A DNA stretch of 64,000 nucleotides, from assembly GCF_009857915.1 (NCBI RefSeq), contig NZ_WWCM01000013.1, positions 1-64,000 on the forward strand. The letters run 5' to 3'. Both the position numbers and the translations under genes were made by a program. Positions 1-7,928 of the stretch are shown piece by piece. Position 1 is the stretch's first letter, and the number at the start of each line of letters is the position of its first letter. The notes beneath the pieces are model-generated. The model was given only the letters and a program-made list of their open reading frames with translations. It ran no database searches and was not told the origin of the DNA. Source of the stretch: Duganella qianjiadongensis (lineage in GTDB: Bacteria > Pseudomonadota > Gammaproteobacteria > Burkholderiales > Burkholderiaceae_D).

Positions 1-3
1 CAA

Positions 4-119
4 AGCTTGATGACCATAGCAAGTTGGTCCCACCCCTTCCCATCCCGAACAGGACCGTGAAACAACTCTGCGCCGATGATAGTGCTGCAACCAGTGTGAA
101 AGTAGGTTATCGTCAAGCT
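4..119 (+). rRNA. rrf: 5S ribosomal RNA
   Basis: The sequence matches the betaproteobacterial 5S rRNA pattern. The terminal helix is visible as AGCTTGA (4-10) pairing with TCAAGCT (113-119), and the loop region around 38-55 (CCCATCCCGAACAGGACCG) is the conserved 5S core. The gene is about 116 nt. The rest of the rRNA operon lies before the window start, so this is its distal end. A strong terminator follows at 131-196. Confidence 0.95.
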
Positions 120-130
120 AGTTATTAGAA

Positions 131-196
131 GAACCCCCATCATCTGCCTGAACGCGCTCAAGATCGCGTTCAGCGCCGAAGATGGGGGGTTTTTGC
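131..196 (+). terminator. rRNA operon terminator
   Basis: An outer stem (CCCCCATC with GATGGGGGG) encloses a second hairpin (CTGAACGCG with CGCGTTCAG, about 148-172) and is followed directly by TTTTT. Position and form fit the intrinsic terminator of the rRNA operon. The stretch 197-394 up to the next gene shows no other clear element apart from the ribosome binding site of the next gene. Confidence 0.85.
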
Positions 197-394
197 TTTG
201 CGCCTGCGTAAATGAGCCTGTTTTTCCCTTCTGTTCGCTGCCATGATGAGTCTGTTGGGCAACTAAAATTGCGTCTGGTAATTCTTTTCTTGGCAAAATC
301 AATTTAATCGCCTAAATTGATAAAAACGAGAGAAATATGTCGCGGGTAAGGTGTAACAAGGTTATGGCCCGCCTGTAGTGAGCTGGAGGTGAAT

Positions 395-1765
395 ATGAAC
401 GCTTTCCGGGAACGTCTGGCGCGGACGTCCAAAAAAATCGCGCAATGGTGGTTGGCCCTGCGGCCTAATCGTACTGCTGCTATCGCAATTCTGCTCGGTC
501 TGGCGGTGACGCTGGCCGGCTGGCAGTGGATGCGTATGCAGGAACGCGTAGATGACCTCGCCCAGTTCCAGACTTCGTCCGATCGCCTGCTGACCACGCT
601 GCAGCAGAGAATCGACCAGCATCAGTTGATACTGCGGGGCGCGGTAGCCTATCGTCAGGCCTATCCTGGCATGAACGAGAGCGACTGGCATCGTTATACC
701 GAGAGCATGAAGCAGGGCCAGACCCTGCCTGAGCTGCTGGCACTGGAGTTCCGGCCTGCGGCGGGCGAAACCCTGGCGCCGACTGATCCACGGCATACGG
801 CATGGCTGAAAGCGCGTGATAGCGGTCAGCTGGTAATGAGCGCACCGCTGGCTGCGAGCGCATTGCCTGAAGCAGGCAAAGGCTTGCTGGTGGCGCTTTA
901 TCTGCCCGTGTATCGTCAGGACGCGCTGTTGCAATCGGTGGAACAGCGCCGTGCGGCGTTGCAGGGCTCGGTCGTTGCGCTGCTCCGTCTTGATGTGCTG
1001 CTGAACCGCCTGCTGGTGCGCGCCTACCCTGATGTGGCAGTTCAGCTTTATAGCGGCATACTGGCCGATCCGCAACGGCAGGTATATGGCACGCGCAAGT
1101 CTGGTGCCAAAGAGCTGAGCCTGACCCGTCAGCTCACGTGGGGCGGGCAGAACTGGACCGTAGTGTTCAATTCGCGTACGCCTGCGGGTCTAGAAAGTCC
1201 TAGTTGGCAGTGGCTGCTGTTCGGTCTGTGCGTGAGTGCTGCGCTAACGCTGCTGCTCAATCATCAGGCCATTATCCGCGCCCGCGCCGACAGTGTTACC
1301 CGCATGATGAGCCGTCGATTGGTGCGTAGCCAGACCGAATTACGTGCAGTGCTTGATGCTGCCGTGGAAGGCGTGCTGAATCTCGATAGCGATGGCTGTG
1401 TGGTGTCGGCCAATCAGGCGGCCGAACATATTTTCGGGGTCGCTACCGGTAAGCTCATCGGCGTCCGGCTGGATGCCCGTATCCCCGGTTTCGATAAACT
1501 GCAACTGTCGGCGCTGTGCGGCGCCCATGTTTCGACAGCCGGGCTGATGCCCATGGTGCGGGCCGAAGCGACGGGCGTGCGTTCCACCGGTAGCCGGTTC
1601 CCCTTGGCGCTGAGCCTGCGCCGTTTCGAGCTGGATGGCGAAGCTCATTATTCGCTGATGCTGCGTGATGTGAGCGACGAGAAGATGGCGGAACTGATGA
1701 TGCAGCAGAGCCTCATGAGTCTGGCTGCAGCGCGCGAGGCACCAGCTCTGACGCCCGCTGCCTGA
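395..1765 (+). CDS. CHASE-PAS membrane sensor protein without output domain
   Basis: 456 residues. A short basic N-terminus is followed by a transmembrane segment (about 26-45, AIAILLGLAVTLAGW), a periplasmic CHASE-type sensor region (about 60-250), a second membrane helix (about 272-290, LLFGLCVSAALTLLLN) and a cytoplasmic PAS domain (about 315-430, with AVLDAAVEGVLNLDSDG). The family usually carries a histidine kinase, GGDEF or EAL output domain after the PAS; here the protein stops after a short tail. ATG at 395 is preferred over GTG at 389 because GGAGG at 385-389 sits five bases before it. The IS element begins within 15 bases of the stop codon, but the frame ends with its own TGA, so there is no evidence that the IS truncated it. 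The ligand is unknown. Confidence 0.75.
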   Translation: MNAFRERLARTSKKIAQWWLALRPNRTAAIAILLGLAVTLAGWQWMRMQERVDDLAQFQTSSDRLLTTLQQRIDQHQLILRGAVAYRQAYPGMNESDWHRYTESMKQGQTLPELLALEFRPAAGETLAPTDPRHTAWLKARDSGQLVMSAPLAASALPEAGKGLLVALYLPVYRQDALLQSVEQRRAALQGSVVALLRLDVLLNRLLVRAYPDVAVQLYSGILADPQRQVYGTRKSGAKELSLTRQLTWGGQNWTVVFNSRTPAGLESPSWQWLLFGLCVSAALTLLLNHQAIIRARADSVTRMMSRRLVRSQTELRAVLDAAVEGVLNLDSDGCVVSANQAAEHIFGVATGKLIGVRLDARIPGFDKLQLSALCGAHVSTAGLMPMVRAEATGVRSTGSRFPLALSLRRFELDGEAHYSLMLRDVSDEKMAELMMQQSLMSLAAAREAPALTPAA

Positions 1766-1779
1766 TAGATAAAAAATCT

Positions 1780-1791
1780 ATGGTCACCCTC
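1780..1791 (+). repeat. IS1111-group inverted repeat, transposase-distal end
   Basis: ATGGTCACCCTC is perfectly complementary to 3117-3128. It is subterminal, a few bases inside the presumed element tip. Confidence 0.8.
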
Positions 1792-2038
1792 TTTTTTGCA
1801 AGCTGATTTTTTGTATGCTGTAAGTAGGCTCGCTTAAATCTATCCGGCGTCTGGTTGGAGATAGTCTCCGCGCCACGATGAGAGTCGCGCCTGTCGGTCC
1901 TAAAAAACGGCTCGGCTTCTCAAGCAGCCGATTTTTTTATCAGGGTTTCCGTCAGGCCGGTGTGCCGTTTACGTCATCCAATCTATCAGCAGTCGCAAAA
2001 CCGGTAGGTGTACTTCAACTGTGAGTCCGAGGTTCCGC
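1792..2038 (-). ncRNA. Candidate guide (bridge/seek) RNA region of the IS
   Basis: About 250 bp of noncoding DNA inside the element, downstream of the transposase gene. In the IS1111 group the guide RNA that programs target choice is known to be encoded at this end. The segment holds several stems: GGAGA-TAG-TCTCC (about 1857-1869) and CGGCT/AGCCG (about 1908-1932) flanked by A and T tracts on both sides. The exact RNA ends and its strand cannot be fixed by reading alone; the strand given follows the transposase. Confidence 0.45.
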
Positions 2039-2068
2039 TTATTGTGCAAGCGGGACCTCTTTTATTTT
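2029..2068 (+). terminator. Plus-strand terminator overlapping the transposase 3' end
   Basis: A 12-bp stem (2029-2040 with 2048-2059, one G-U pair) with a 7-base loop is followed by TTTTATTTT. It overlaps the last codons of the transposase on the other strand. It would stop transcription entering the transposase gene from the left, or end a plus-strand RNA arising in the IS end. Confidence 0.6.
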
Positions 2069-3064
2069 AAATTGCTCGTGGTGAGCCGCGATGGCCCAAG
2101 TGATTCGTGCCAGCTTATTGGCCAAGGCACACGCCACTACGTTGGAATGCCGACGCATCAACATGCCCCTGACCCACTGAGCCAGGCGCCCCTGCTGCCG
2201 CTCTAGGCGCTGCATATACGCTCGGGCGCACTGTACCAACAAGCGCCGTAGATCCTTATCTCCGCGCTTGCTGATGCCCAGCAGCTTACTCCTGCCTCCC
2301 GTGCTGTACTGGCGCGGCACCAATCCGACCGACGCCGCAAAATCCCGCCCGCAGCGGTAGTGCTTGCCATCGCCCACTTCTGCGGCGAGCACGCTGGCTG
2401 TGATCGGTCCAATACCTGGCACGGTCATCAGCCGCTGGCCCAGGTCATCCTCGGTCACCTCCCGGGTCAGCTCTTTTTCAATGTCGGCGATCTGCGCCTC
2501 AAGATATTTGAAATGAGCATGCAGTCGTTCCAGCACCTGCACCAGCTTTGGCGGAAGCTCCTGCTCTGCCAGGACGAGGGCTAGGCGGCGGATCGCCGCA
2601 TGCCCAATTGGCAGGCTGATACCAAACTCCAGCAGAAAACCATGGATTTGGTTGCTAGCCTTGACGCGCTCACGTACTAACGAATCACGCACCCGATGCA
2701 ATGCCGCTAAGGTTTGTTGTGCCTCATTTTTGGGTGTCACGAAACGCATCGTCGGACGGCAAGCTGCCTCGCAAATTGCTTCGGCGTCAATGAAGTCATT
2801 CTTGTTACTCTTAACGAAGGGACGCACAAACTGCGGCGAGATCAGCTTCGGTTCGTGCCCCAGTGCGGCCAGCTGCCGCGCCATATGGTGTGCGCCAGCG
2901 CAGGCCTCCATCACGATAGTGCAGGGAGGGAAATTGGCGAGGAACTCCATGAGCTGCTTACGGCTGAACTTCTTGCGCAGCAGTGCCTTGCCTTGACGGT
3001 CCTGTCCGTGGACATGGAAACTGTGTTTGCCAAGGTCGATACCGATCAACGTTACGCTGTCCAT
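2039..3064 (-). CDS. IS110 family transposase (IS1111 group)
   Basis: 341 residues, full length for the family. The N-terminal RuvC-like DEDD nuclease domain shows IGIDLGKHSFH (first Asp), IVMEACAGAHH (Glu) and NKNDFIDAEAICEA (two Asp). The C-terminal Transposase_20 domain contains RLMTVPGIGPITASVLAAEV and the Ser-containing stretch RQYSTGGRSKLLGISKRG. The enzyme uses an RNA-guided mechanism in IS110 relatives. The start at 3064 is chosen because GGAGGG precedes that ATG by seven bases; an upstream in-frame start at 3091 has no such signal. The frame is intact, so the element could be active. Confidence 0.92.
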   Translation of the reverse strand: MDSVTLIGIDLGKHSFHVHGQDRQGKALLRKKFSRKQLMEFLANFPPCTIVMEACAGAHHMARQLAALGHEPKLISPQFVRPFVKSNKNDFIDAEAICEAACRPTMRFVTPKNEAQQTLAALHRVRDSLVRERVKASNQIHGFLLEFGISLPIGHAAIRRLALVLAEQELPPKLVQVLERLHAHFKYLEAQIADIEKELTREVTEDDLGQRLMTVPGIGPITASVLAAEVGDGKHYRCGRDFAASVGLVPRQYSTGGRSKLLGISKRGDKDLRRLLVQCARAYMQRLERQQGRLAQWVRGMLMRRHSNVVACALANKLARITWAIAAHHEQFKIKEVPLAQ

Positions 3065-3089
3065 GATGGCGCCCTCCAGAAATGAAAAC

Positions 3090-3116
3090 ACCCTATAAGT
3101 TTAGGACTTATAGGGT
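3090..3116. repeat. Palindrome upstream of the transposase
   Basis: ACCCTATAAGT and ACTTATAGGGT form an 11-bp inverted repeat around TTAGG, immediately inside the right inverted repeat and upstream of the transposase start. It contains TATAAG-like sequence that could serve as a -10 element on the minus strand. It could be part of the transposase promoter or a recombinase binding site. Confidence 0.5.
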
Positions 3117-3128
3117 GAGGGTGACCAT
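3117..3128 (-). repeat. IS1111-group inverted repeat, transposase-proximal end
   Basis: GAGGGTGACCAT is the exact complement of 1780-1791. Confidence 0.8.
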
Positions 3129-3133
3129 CTCAT

Positions 3134-3158
3134 TAACGGCGCTCAGTGAGCGCCGTTA
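3134..3158 (-). terminator. Terminator hairpin of the nitronate monooxygenase gene, separated from its T-rich tail by the IS
   Basis: TAACGGCGCTC and GAGCGCCGTTA form an 11-bp stem with a 3-base loop, 4 bp beyond the stop codon at 3163. The T-rich sequence expected after it on the minus strand is not adjacent: the IS starts here, and AAAAAA (TTTTTT on the minus strand) lies at 1771-1776 beyond the other IS end. The hairpin tip overlaps the estimated IS boundary by a few bases. Confidence 0.55.
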
Positions 3159-3162
3159 TCGT

Positions 3163-4419
3163 TTATTCCGCTTCCTTTTCAGGCAGGGCAATCTGGTTGT
3201 CCGTGCTGAACTGGTAATCCTTGAAGATGTGTTCCGCCGTCAGCAGCTGGTATTCGCCGTTGGCCTTCTTGTGCGTGGTGTCCTTGAGGCGGTAGGTGTA
3301 GTGGCCGCAGGTCCAGCAGTTGAAGTTGCGCATATGGGTGCACAGGCAGGTCTTGTCCATGATGACCAGATTCTTGTCGGAACCCGTGGCGGCCACTTCG
3401 CGGTTATACGAATTGATGTAGGCGCAGTTGCCCGTCGAATCCAGCAGGTAGCCATACGATTCGCAGCCGGGACGGATGCCGGCGCCGATGGCCGGCGTGT
3501 TCTTCAGCATGCGCATCGGGTAGCCGGTAGGCGAGACGCCGTTGACGATGATGTCTTCTTCGCTGGCCTTGAAATATTCCTGCTTGACCTTGTCCGGCAG
3601 GCCGCATTCCTTGGCGACCGTGAAGCGGGTAGCAACCTGCACGCCGGCGGCACCTGCTTCGAGGAAACGCACCGCATCGCTACCGGTGAAGATACCGCCT
3701 GCAGCGATCAGCGGGATGTCGAGGTTTTCGGCTTTCAGGTAGTCCAGCAGTTCCTTGGTGATGGTCATCAGGTCGAAGTCGGCCCAGTCCATGCCGAAGC
3801 CGAGGTGGCCACCAGCGAGCGGGCCTTCGACGATGATGTAGTCAGGCAGACGGTCCAGCTTGGCGTTCTTGCGCAGGAAGATCTGCAGTGCACGCACCGA
3901 CGAGACGATGATGCCCAGCTTGGCTTCGCGGAAGCGCGGGTGATCAGCCATCAGCGCGAACGAGCCGAAGTGCAGACCGGCGGACAAGGTAATGCCGTCC
4001 ACGCCAGCGTCCAGTGCTGCGTTCAGGCGGGTGCGCAGGGTTTCGCGCGGGCCGTTCATGGTCAGCTTTTCCATGCAGTTCACGAAGATCAGGCCCGGGC
4101 CTTTTTTCGCTTCCATGGTTTTGCCGATGTGCAGGCGCTGTGCTTCGGCCAGATTGGCCAGGTCGAACTGCACCAGCGCCTTGTCCATGTTGTTGATGTT
4201 GTGTTTGTAGAGCTTGGTCTTTTCCTTGACGAAGCCCGTATCGAAGCGGCGGTCCGACACATCTTCCACCATGGCATCGGAAATATGGCCGATACCGCCC
4301 AGACGGGCTGCTTCCAGCGCCAGTTCCGAGGTCGAAATATCCACACCCATTCCGCCTATCATGATGGGCACATACTCGTTTTTGCCAAAGCGCAGGCGGA
4401 AATCATCAACACGTTTCAT
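3163..4419 (-). CDS. Nitronate monooxygenase family flavoprotein
   Basis: 418 residues of the FMN-dependent TIM-barrel family that includes nitronate monooxygenases (2-nitropropane dioxygenases) and FabK-type enoyl-ACP reductases. Visible signatures are VPIMIGGMGVDIS near the N-terminus, DGITLSAGLHFG, IIVEGPLAGGHLGFG and the phosphate-binding IPLIAAGGIFTGSDA. A C-terminal extension carries a cysteine cluster (CLCTHMRNFNCWTCGHYTY), which suggests a metal or structural site not present in the shortest members. Start at 4419: AAGGA sits five bases upstream; a longer frame to 4461 lacks a ribosome binding site. The substrate cannot be told from sequence. Confidence 0.8.
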   Translation of the reverse strand: MKRVDDFRLRFGKNEYVPIMIGGMGVDISTSELALEAARLGGIGHISDAMVEDVSDRRFDTGFVKEKTKLYKHNINNMDKALVQFDLANLAEAQRLHIGKTMEAKKGPGLIFVNCMEKLTMNGPRETLRTRLNAALDAGVDGITLSAGLHFGSFALMADHPRFREAKLGIIVSSVRALQIFLRKNAKLDRLPDYIIVEGPLAGGHLGFGMDWADFDLMTITKELLDYLKAENLDIPLIAAGGIFTGSDAVRFLEAGAAGVQVATRFTVAKECGLPDKVKQEYFKASEEDIIVNGVSPTGYPMRMLKNTPAIGAGIRPGCESYGYLLDSTGNCAYINSYNREVAATGSDKNLVIMDKTCLCTHMRNFNCWTCGHYTYRLKDTTHKKANGEYQLLTAEHIFKDYQFSTDNQIALPEKEAE

Positions 4420-4560
4420 TGCTATCCTTAGACTACCGAAAGTGGTTGCCGGGCAGTACACCCGGCGTTAGCGCAGTAGTAGCGCGCAGGAAGTCCGAGA
4501 CGATTGTACTCCTGCTGTACTACAGCTTTGTGACGGCGCGTCTGTGCGCGCCGGAGTGGT

Positions 4561-5046
4561 TTAATCGCGGAAGTTGTTGAACTCCAGCGGGGTCTCGGGT
4601 ACTTCTTTACGCAGCATCTGCATGGCGGCCTGCAGGTCGTCGCGCTTGGCGCCGGTAACACGCACGGAGTCGCCCTGTATGCTGGCTTGCACTTTCATCT
4701 TGCTATCCTTGATCACGCGGACGATTTTCTTCGCGCTATCGGACTCCAGACCATTTTTGACCTTGATCACCTGTTTGACCTTGTCGCCGCCGATTTTCTT
4801 GATGTCGCCTTCTTCGAGGAAGCGCACATCAACCTTGCGCTTGGCCAGCTTGTTGGTCAGTACTTCGCGTACCTGCTGCAGCTGGAAATCGGAATCCGCG
4901 ATCACGGTCAGTTCGGTGTCTTTCTGCTCGACCGAAGCGCCGGTGCCCTTGAAGTCGAAGCGGGTGGCGATTTCTTTCTGGGCTTGCTCGACACCGTTTT
5001 TTACTTCGATCATATCGGCTTCAGAGACTACGTCAAACGATGGCAT
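4561..5046 (-). CDS. yajQ: YajQ family nucleotide/c-di-GMP-binding protein
   Basis: 161 residues, the normal length. It begins [20 protein letters not shown], the typical YajQ start, and ends [12 protein letters not shown]. The fold is two ferredoxin-like halves. Homologues bind cyclic di-GMP or other nucleotides and affect virulence gene expression in Xanthomonas; the role here is inferred. The start at 5046 has AAGGAAA upstream; the frame runs further to 5127 without support. It is divergent from murB, with about 150 bp between the genes. Confidence 0.93.
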   Translation of the reverse strand: MPSFDVVSEADMIEVKNGVEQAQKEIATRFDFKGTGASVEQKDTELTVIADSDFQLQQVREVLTNKLAKRKVDVRFLEEGDIKKIGGDKVKQVIKVKNGLESDSAKKIVRVIKDSKMKVQASIQGDSVRVTGAKRDDLQAAMQMLRKEVPETPLEFNNFRD

Positions 5047-5167
5047 GCTGGTTTCCTTTTCGTGTGGCTTGCAGCGGCCGTAAAAGCCGCGCATCAAAGG
5101 CTGATATTTTAACGGACAACTGTCCACAAGCCGTCATATACACCGTGGTTTTTTACGGGTTTGGCTC

Positions 5168-5173
5168 TATAAT
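5168..5173 (+). promoter_or_regulatory. Candidate -10 element for murB
   Basis: A perfect TATAAT lies 27 bases before the murB ATG. The -35 region is weak (GTGGTT around 5145-5150). Confidence 0.45.
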
Positions 5174-5200
5174 CGTCAAAATATTTTGCTTTTCTCCTTC

Positions 5201-6229
5201 ATGTCCTCCCTCTCCGCGATCCAGTACGATTTTCCGCTGCAAACTCTCAACACTTTTGGCATCGCCGCGAAGGCGCACGCATATTTGCGCGTGACGAAAA
5301 CCGAGCAACTGTTCGGCGTTTATGCTGATGCCATATGGGCTACTTCATCGAAGCTGATACTCGGCGGGGGCAGTAATCTGCTGTTCACGCAGGATTTCTC
5401 CGGCCTAGTGCTGCATATGGATCTGCGTGGCCGCGAGCATGTGCGCAGCGATGCAATGCACCACTATGTGCGTGCGGCGGCCGGTGAAAACTGGCATGCG
5501 TTTGTGCAGTGGACACTTGTACATGGATATGCGGGACTGGAAAACCTGTCGCTGATTCCGGGCACGGCCGGCGCCGCGCCTATCCAGAACATCGGCGCTT
5601 ACGGAATCGAAGTCAAAGACGTGCTGCACAGCGTGACGGTGTTCGATGCGGGCACCCGGAGTACGCGCGAAATGCTGGCCGCCGAGTGCCGCTTCGGCTA
5701 TCGCGACAGCATCTTCAAACAGCCCGAAGGACGTGATCTGATCGTGCTGGATGTGACGTTTGCACTGCCGCGTGCCTGGCAGCCCAACCTGCGCTATGCC
5801 GAACTGGCGCAGGCGCTGGCGCAGCAGAATCTGGCGGCGCCCACGGCCCAGCAGGTAGCCGATACGGTGATCGCCATCCGCCGCCGCAAACTACCTGATC
5901 CTGCGCAGATCGGCAATGCCGGCAGCTTCTTCAAGAACCCGGTAGTGAGCGGCGCGCAATGCGCGGCATTGCTGCAACAGTTCCCTGCGCTGGTGCACCA
6001 CCGTCAGCCGGACGGCAGCGAAAAGCTGGCAGCAGGCTGGCTGATCGACCAGTGCGGCTGGAAAGGGCGCACGCTGGGTGCTGCCGGTGTGTATCCGCAG
6101 CAGGCGCTGGTGCTGGTGAATCAGGGCGGCGCAACAGGCGCCGAGGTGGTGGCGCTGGCGCGGGCCATACAGGCCGACGTGCAGGCGCGCTACGGCGTGC
6201 TGCTGGAACCGGAGCCGGTGTTTATCTAG
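5201..6229 (+). CDS. murB: UDP-N-acetylenolpyruvoylglucosamine reductase
   Basis: 342 residues, matching type I (E. coli-like) MurB. It catalyses the NADPH-dependent reduction of UDP-GlcNAc-enolpyruvate to UDP-MurNAc in the cytoplasm, the second committed step of peptidoglycan synthesis. FAD-binding signatures are LILGGGSNLLFT and GLENLSLIPGTAGAAPIQNI; the catalytic Ser lies in GNAGSFFKNPVV and the C-terminal Glu in LLEPEPVFI. ATG at 5201 is chosen over TTG at 5186, since MSSLSAIQYDFPLQTLNTFG aligns with family N-termini. No clear ribosome binding site is seen. Confidence 0.95.
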   Translation: MSSLSAIQYDFPLQTLNTFGIAAKAHAYLRVTKTEQLFGVYADAIWATSSKLILGGGSNLLFTQDFSGLVLHMDLRGREHVRSDAMHHYVRAAAGENWHAFVQWTLVHGYAGLENLSLIPGTAGAAPIQNIGAYGIEVKDVLHSVTVFDAGTRSTREMLAAECRFGYRDSIFKQPEGRDLIVLDVTFALPRAWQPNLRYAELAQALAQQNLAAPTAQQVADTVIAIRRRKLPDPAQIGNAGSFFKNPVVSGAQCAALLQQFPALVHHRQPDGSEKLAAGWLIDQCGWKGRTLGAAGVYPQQALVLVNQGGATGAEVVALARAIQADVQARYGVLLEPEPVFI

Positions 6230-6302
6230 ACAGGGAAGTGCGCGGCAGCGAGTCTGGCGATGCGGACAGCGCGCAGGCGGATGCTGCGCGCTGTGGAGGC
6301 GA

Positions 6303-6617
6303 TTAGCCGAAGTGGCAGACGTAGTCGAGCAGTTCTACCGTTTCGATATCGAAGCTCGAATTGGCAGCGATGCTGAACGACTGGCCAGCACCGTAGGTGG
6401 TCCACTCGCTGGCACCGGCCAGACGTACTTTGCACACGCCGCCGAGAATTTCCATCACTTCCGGCGCGCCCGTGTTGAAGGTCAGGCTGGAAGGGAAGAT
6501 GACGCCGACACTCTTCTTGCTGCCATCGGCGAACAGCACGTTATACGAAATGCATTTGCCATCAAAGTATTTGTTGGCCTGTTTGACCACGGAGACCTGG
6601 TCGAATTGCTTGCTCAT
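6303..6617 (-). CDS. ppnP: Pyrimidine/purine nucleoside phosphorylase
   Basis: 104 residues, a small cupin-fold protein (formerly YaiE/DUF1255). E. coli PpnP phosphorolyses several nucleosides to base plus ribose-1-phosphate. Family hallmarks are KKSVGVIFPSSLTFNTGAPE near the middle and the C-terminal SFDIETVELLDYVCHFG. It lies downstream of argF and argG on the same strand, a conserved order in these bacteria, but the argG terminator separates it, so it probably has its own promoter. Confidence 0.9.
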   Translation of the reverse strand: MSKQFDQVSVVKQANKYFDGKCISYNVLFADGSKKSVGVIFPSSLTFNTGAPEVMEILGGVCKVRLAGASEWTTYGAGQSFSIAANSSFDIETVELLDYVCHFG

Positions 6618-6632
6618 GCTAACTATCCTATT

Positions 6633-6661
6633 AAAAAAAAGGCCGCTCAGGGAGCGGCCTT
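6633..6661 (-). terminator. argG terminator
   Basis: On the minus strand a 10-bp GC-rich stem (AAGGCCGCTC with GAGCGGCCTT) is followed by a run of eight T. It lies 10 bp after the argG stop. Confidence 0.9.
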
Positions 6662-6670
6662 CGAATGCGA

Positions 6671-7903
6671 TTATTGACCGCGTTTCAGGCGGGCATTGGC
6701 AGCGATGCGCATACGCAGCGCGTTCAGTTTGATGAAGCCCCCGGCGTCGGCCTGGTTGTAGGCGCCGCCGTCTTCATCGAAGGTCGCAATGTTCATGTCG
6801 AACAGCGAATCGGTTTTGGAATCGCGCGAGACGACGATCACATTACCCTTGTACAGCTTGACGCGTACCCAGCCGTTCACGGTGGCCTGGGTGTGGTCGA
6901 TCAGGGTTTGCAGCGCAACGCGCTCTGGTGCCCACCAGTAGCCGTTGTAGATCATCGAAGCGTAGCGTGGCATCAGGTCATCCTTCAGGTGCGCTACTTC
7001 GCGGTCCAGCGTGATCGATTCGATGGCGCGGTGCGCCTTGAGCATGATGGTGCCGCCCGGGGTTTCGTAGCAGCCGCGCGACTTCATGCCGACGTAACGG
7101 TTTTCTACCAGATCCAGACGGCCGATGCCGTGCTTGCCGCCCAGACGGTTCAGTTCCGTCAGCACGGTGGCCGGCGACATGCGCACGCCGTTCAGGGCGA
7201 CGATGTCGCCGCGCTCGTATTCGATGTCCAGATACTCCGGCTGGTCCGGTGCCGCTTCTGGGCTGACACTCCAGCGCCACATGCTTTCTTCCGCTTCGGC
7301 GCTCGGGTTTTCCAGATGGCGACCTTCGAACGAGATGTGCAGCAGGTTGGCGTCCATCGAGTAGGGCGCGCCGCCGTTCTTGTGCTTCATGTCGATTTCG
7401 ATGCCGGCGTCTTCGGCGTACTTGAGCAGTTTTTCGCGCGACAGCAGATCCCATTCACGCCATGGAGCGATGATCTTCACGCCCGGTTTCAGCGCGTAGG
7501 CGCCCAGTTCGAAACGCACCTGATCGTTGCCCTTGCCGGTGGCGCCGTGCGAGATGGCGTCGGCGCCGGTGGCGTTGGCGATCTCGATCAGGCGCTTGGC
7601 GATCAGCGGACGGGCGATCGACGTACCGAGCAGGTATTCGCCTTCGTACACGGTGTTGGCGCGGAACATAGGGAAGACGAAGTCGCGCACGAATTCTTCG
7701 CGCACGTCGTCGATGTAGATATTTTCCGGCTTGATGCCGAACTTCAGCGCCTTGGCGCGGGCTGGCTCCAGTTCTTCGCCCTGACCCAGGTCAGCGGTGA
7801 AGGTGACGATTTCGCACTGGTAGTTATCTTGCAGCCATTTCAGAATGACGGAAGTATCGAGGCCGCCCGAGTAGGCGAGGACTACTTTTTTAATATCGCT
7901 CAT
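6671..7903 (-). CDS. argG: Argininosuccinate synthase
   Basis: 410 residues. It joins citrulline and aspartate using ATP to form argininosuccinate, the penultimate step of arginine synthesis. The N-terminal ATP-binding PP-loop [11 protein letters not shown] is intact, as are the family blocks [15 protein letters not shown] and [18 protein letters not shown]. It starts 26 bp after the argF stop, so the two genes form an arginine operon on the minus strand. A stem followed by eight T ends the unit. Confidence 0.97.
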   Translation of the reverse strand: MSDIKKVVLAYSGGLDTSVILKWLQDNYQCEIVTFTADLGQGEELEPARAKALKFGIKPENIYIDDVREEFVRDFVFPMFRANTVYEGEYLLGTSIARPLIAKRLIEIANATGADAISHGATGKGNDQVRFELGAYALKPGVKIIAPWREWDLLSREKLLKYAEDAGIEIDMKHKNGGAPYSMDANLLHISFEGRHLENPSAEAEESMWRWSVSPEAAPDQPEYLDIEYERGDIVALNGVRMSPATVLTELNRLGGKHGIGRLDLVENRYVGMKSRGCYETPGGTIMLKAHRAIESITLDREVAHLKDDLMPRYASMIYNGYWWAPERVALQTLIDHTQATVNGWVRVKLYKGNVIVVSRDSKTDSLFDMNIATFDEDGGAYNQADAGGFIKLNALRMRIAANARLKRGQ

Positions 7904-7928
7904 GCTAGTTCCAATGGGTTGAAGTGTG

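Larger units (their letters stand above)
1777..3136 (-). mobile_element. IS110-family insertion sequence, IS1111 group
   Basis: A single DEDD transposase gene on the minus strand is flanked by noncoding ends and by a perfect 12-bp inverted repeat (ATGGTCACCCTC at 1780-1791 and its complement at 3117-3128). IS1111-group elements have subterminal inverted repeats with about 3 bases outside one and about 7 outside the other; the ends given use that rule and are accurate only to a few bases. No target duplication is visible, as is usual for this family. The element lies between the CHASE-PAS gene and the terminator hairpin of the nitronate monooxygenase gene. Confidence 0.8.

Noticed and set aside
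1843..1938. Metabolite riboswitch in the structured region after the CHASE-PAS gene
   Set aside because: The region lies between the IS inverted repeats and has no known aptamer core; an IS guide RNA explains it better.
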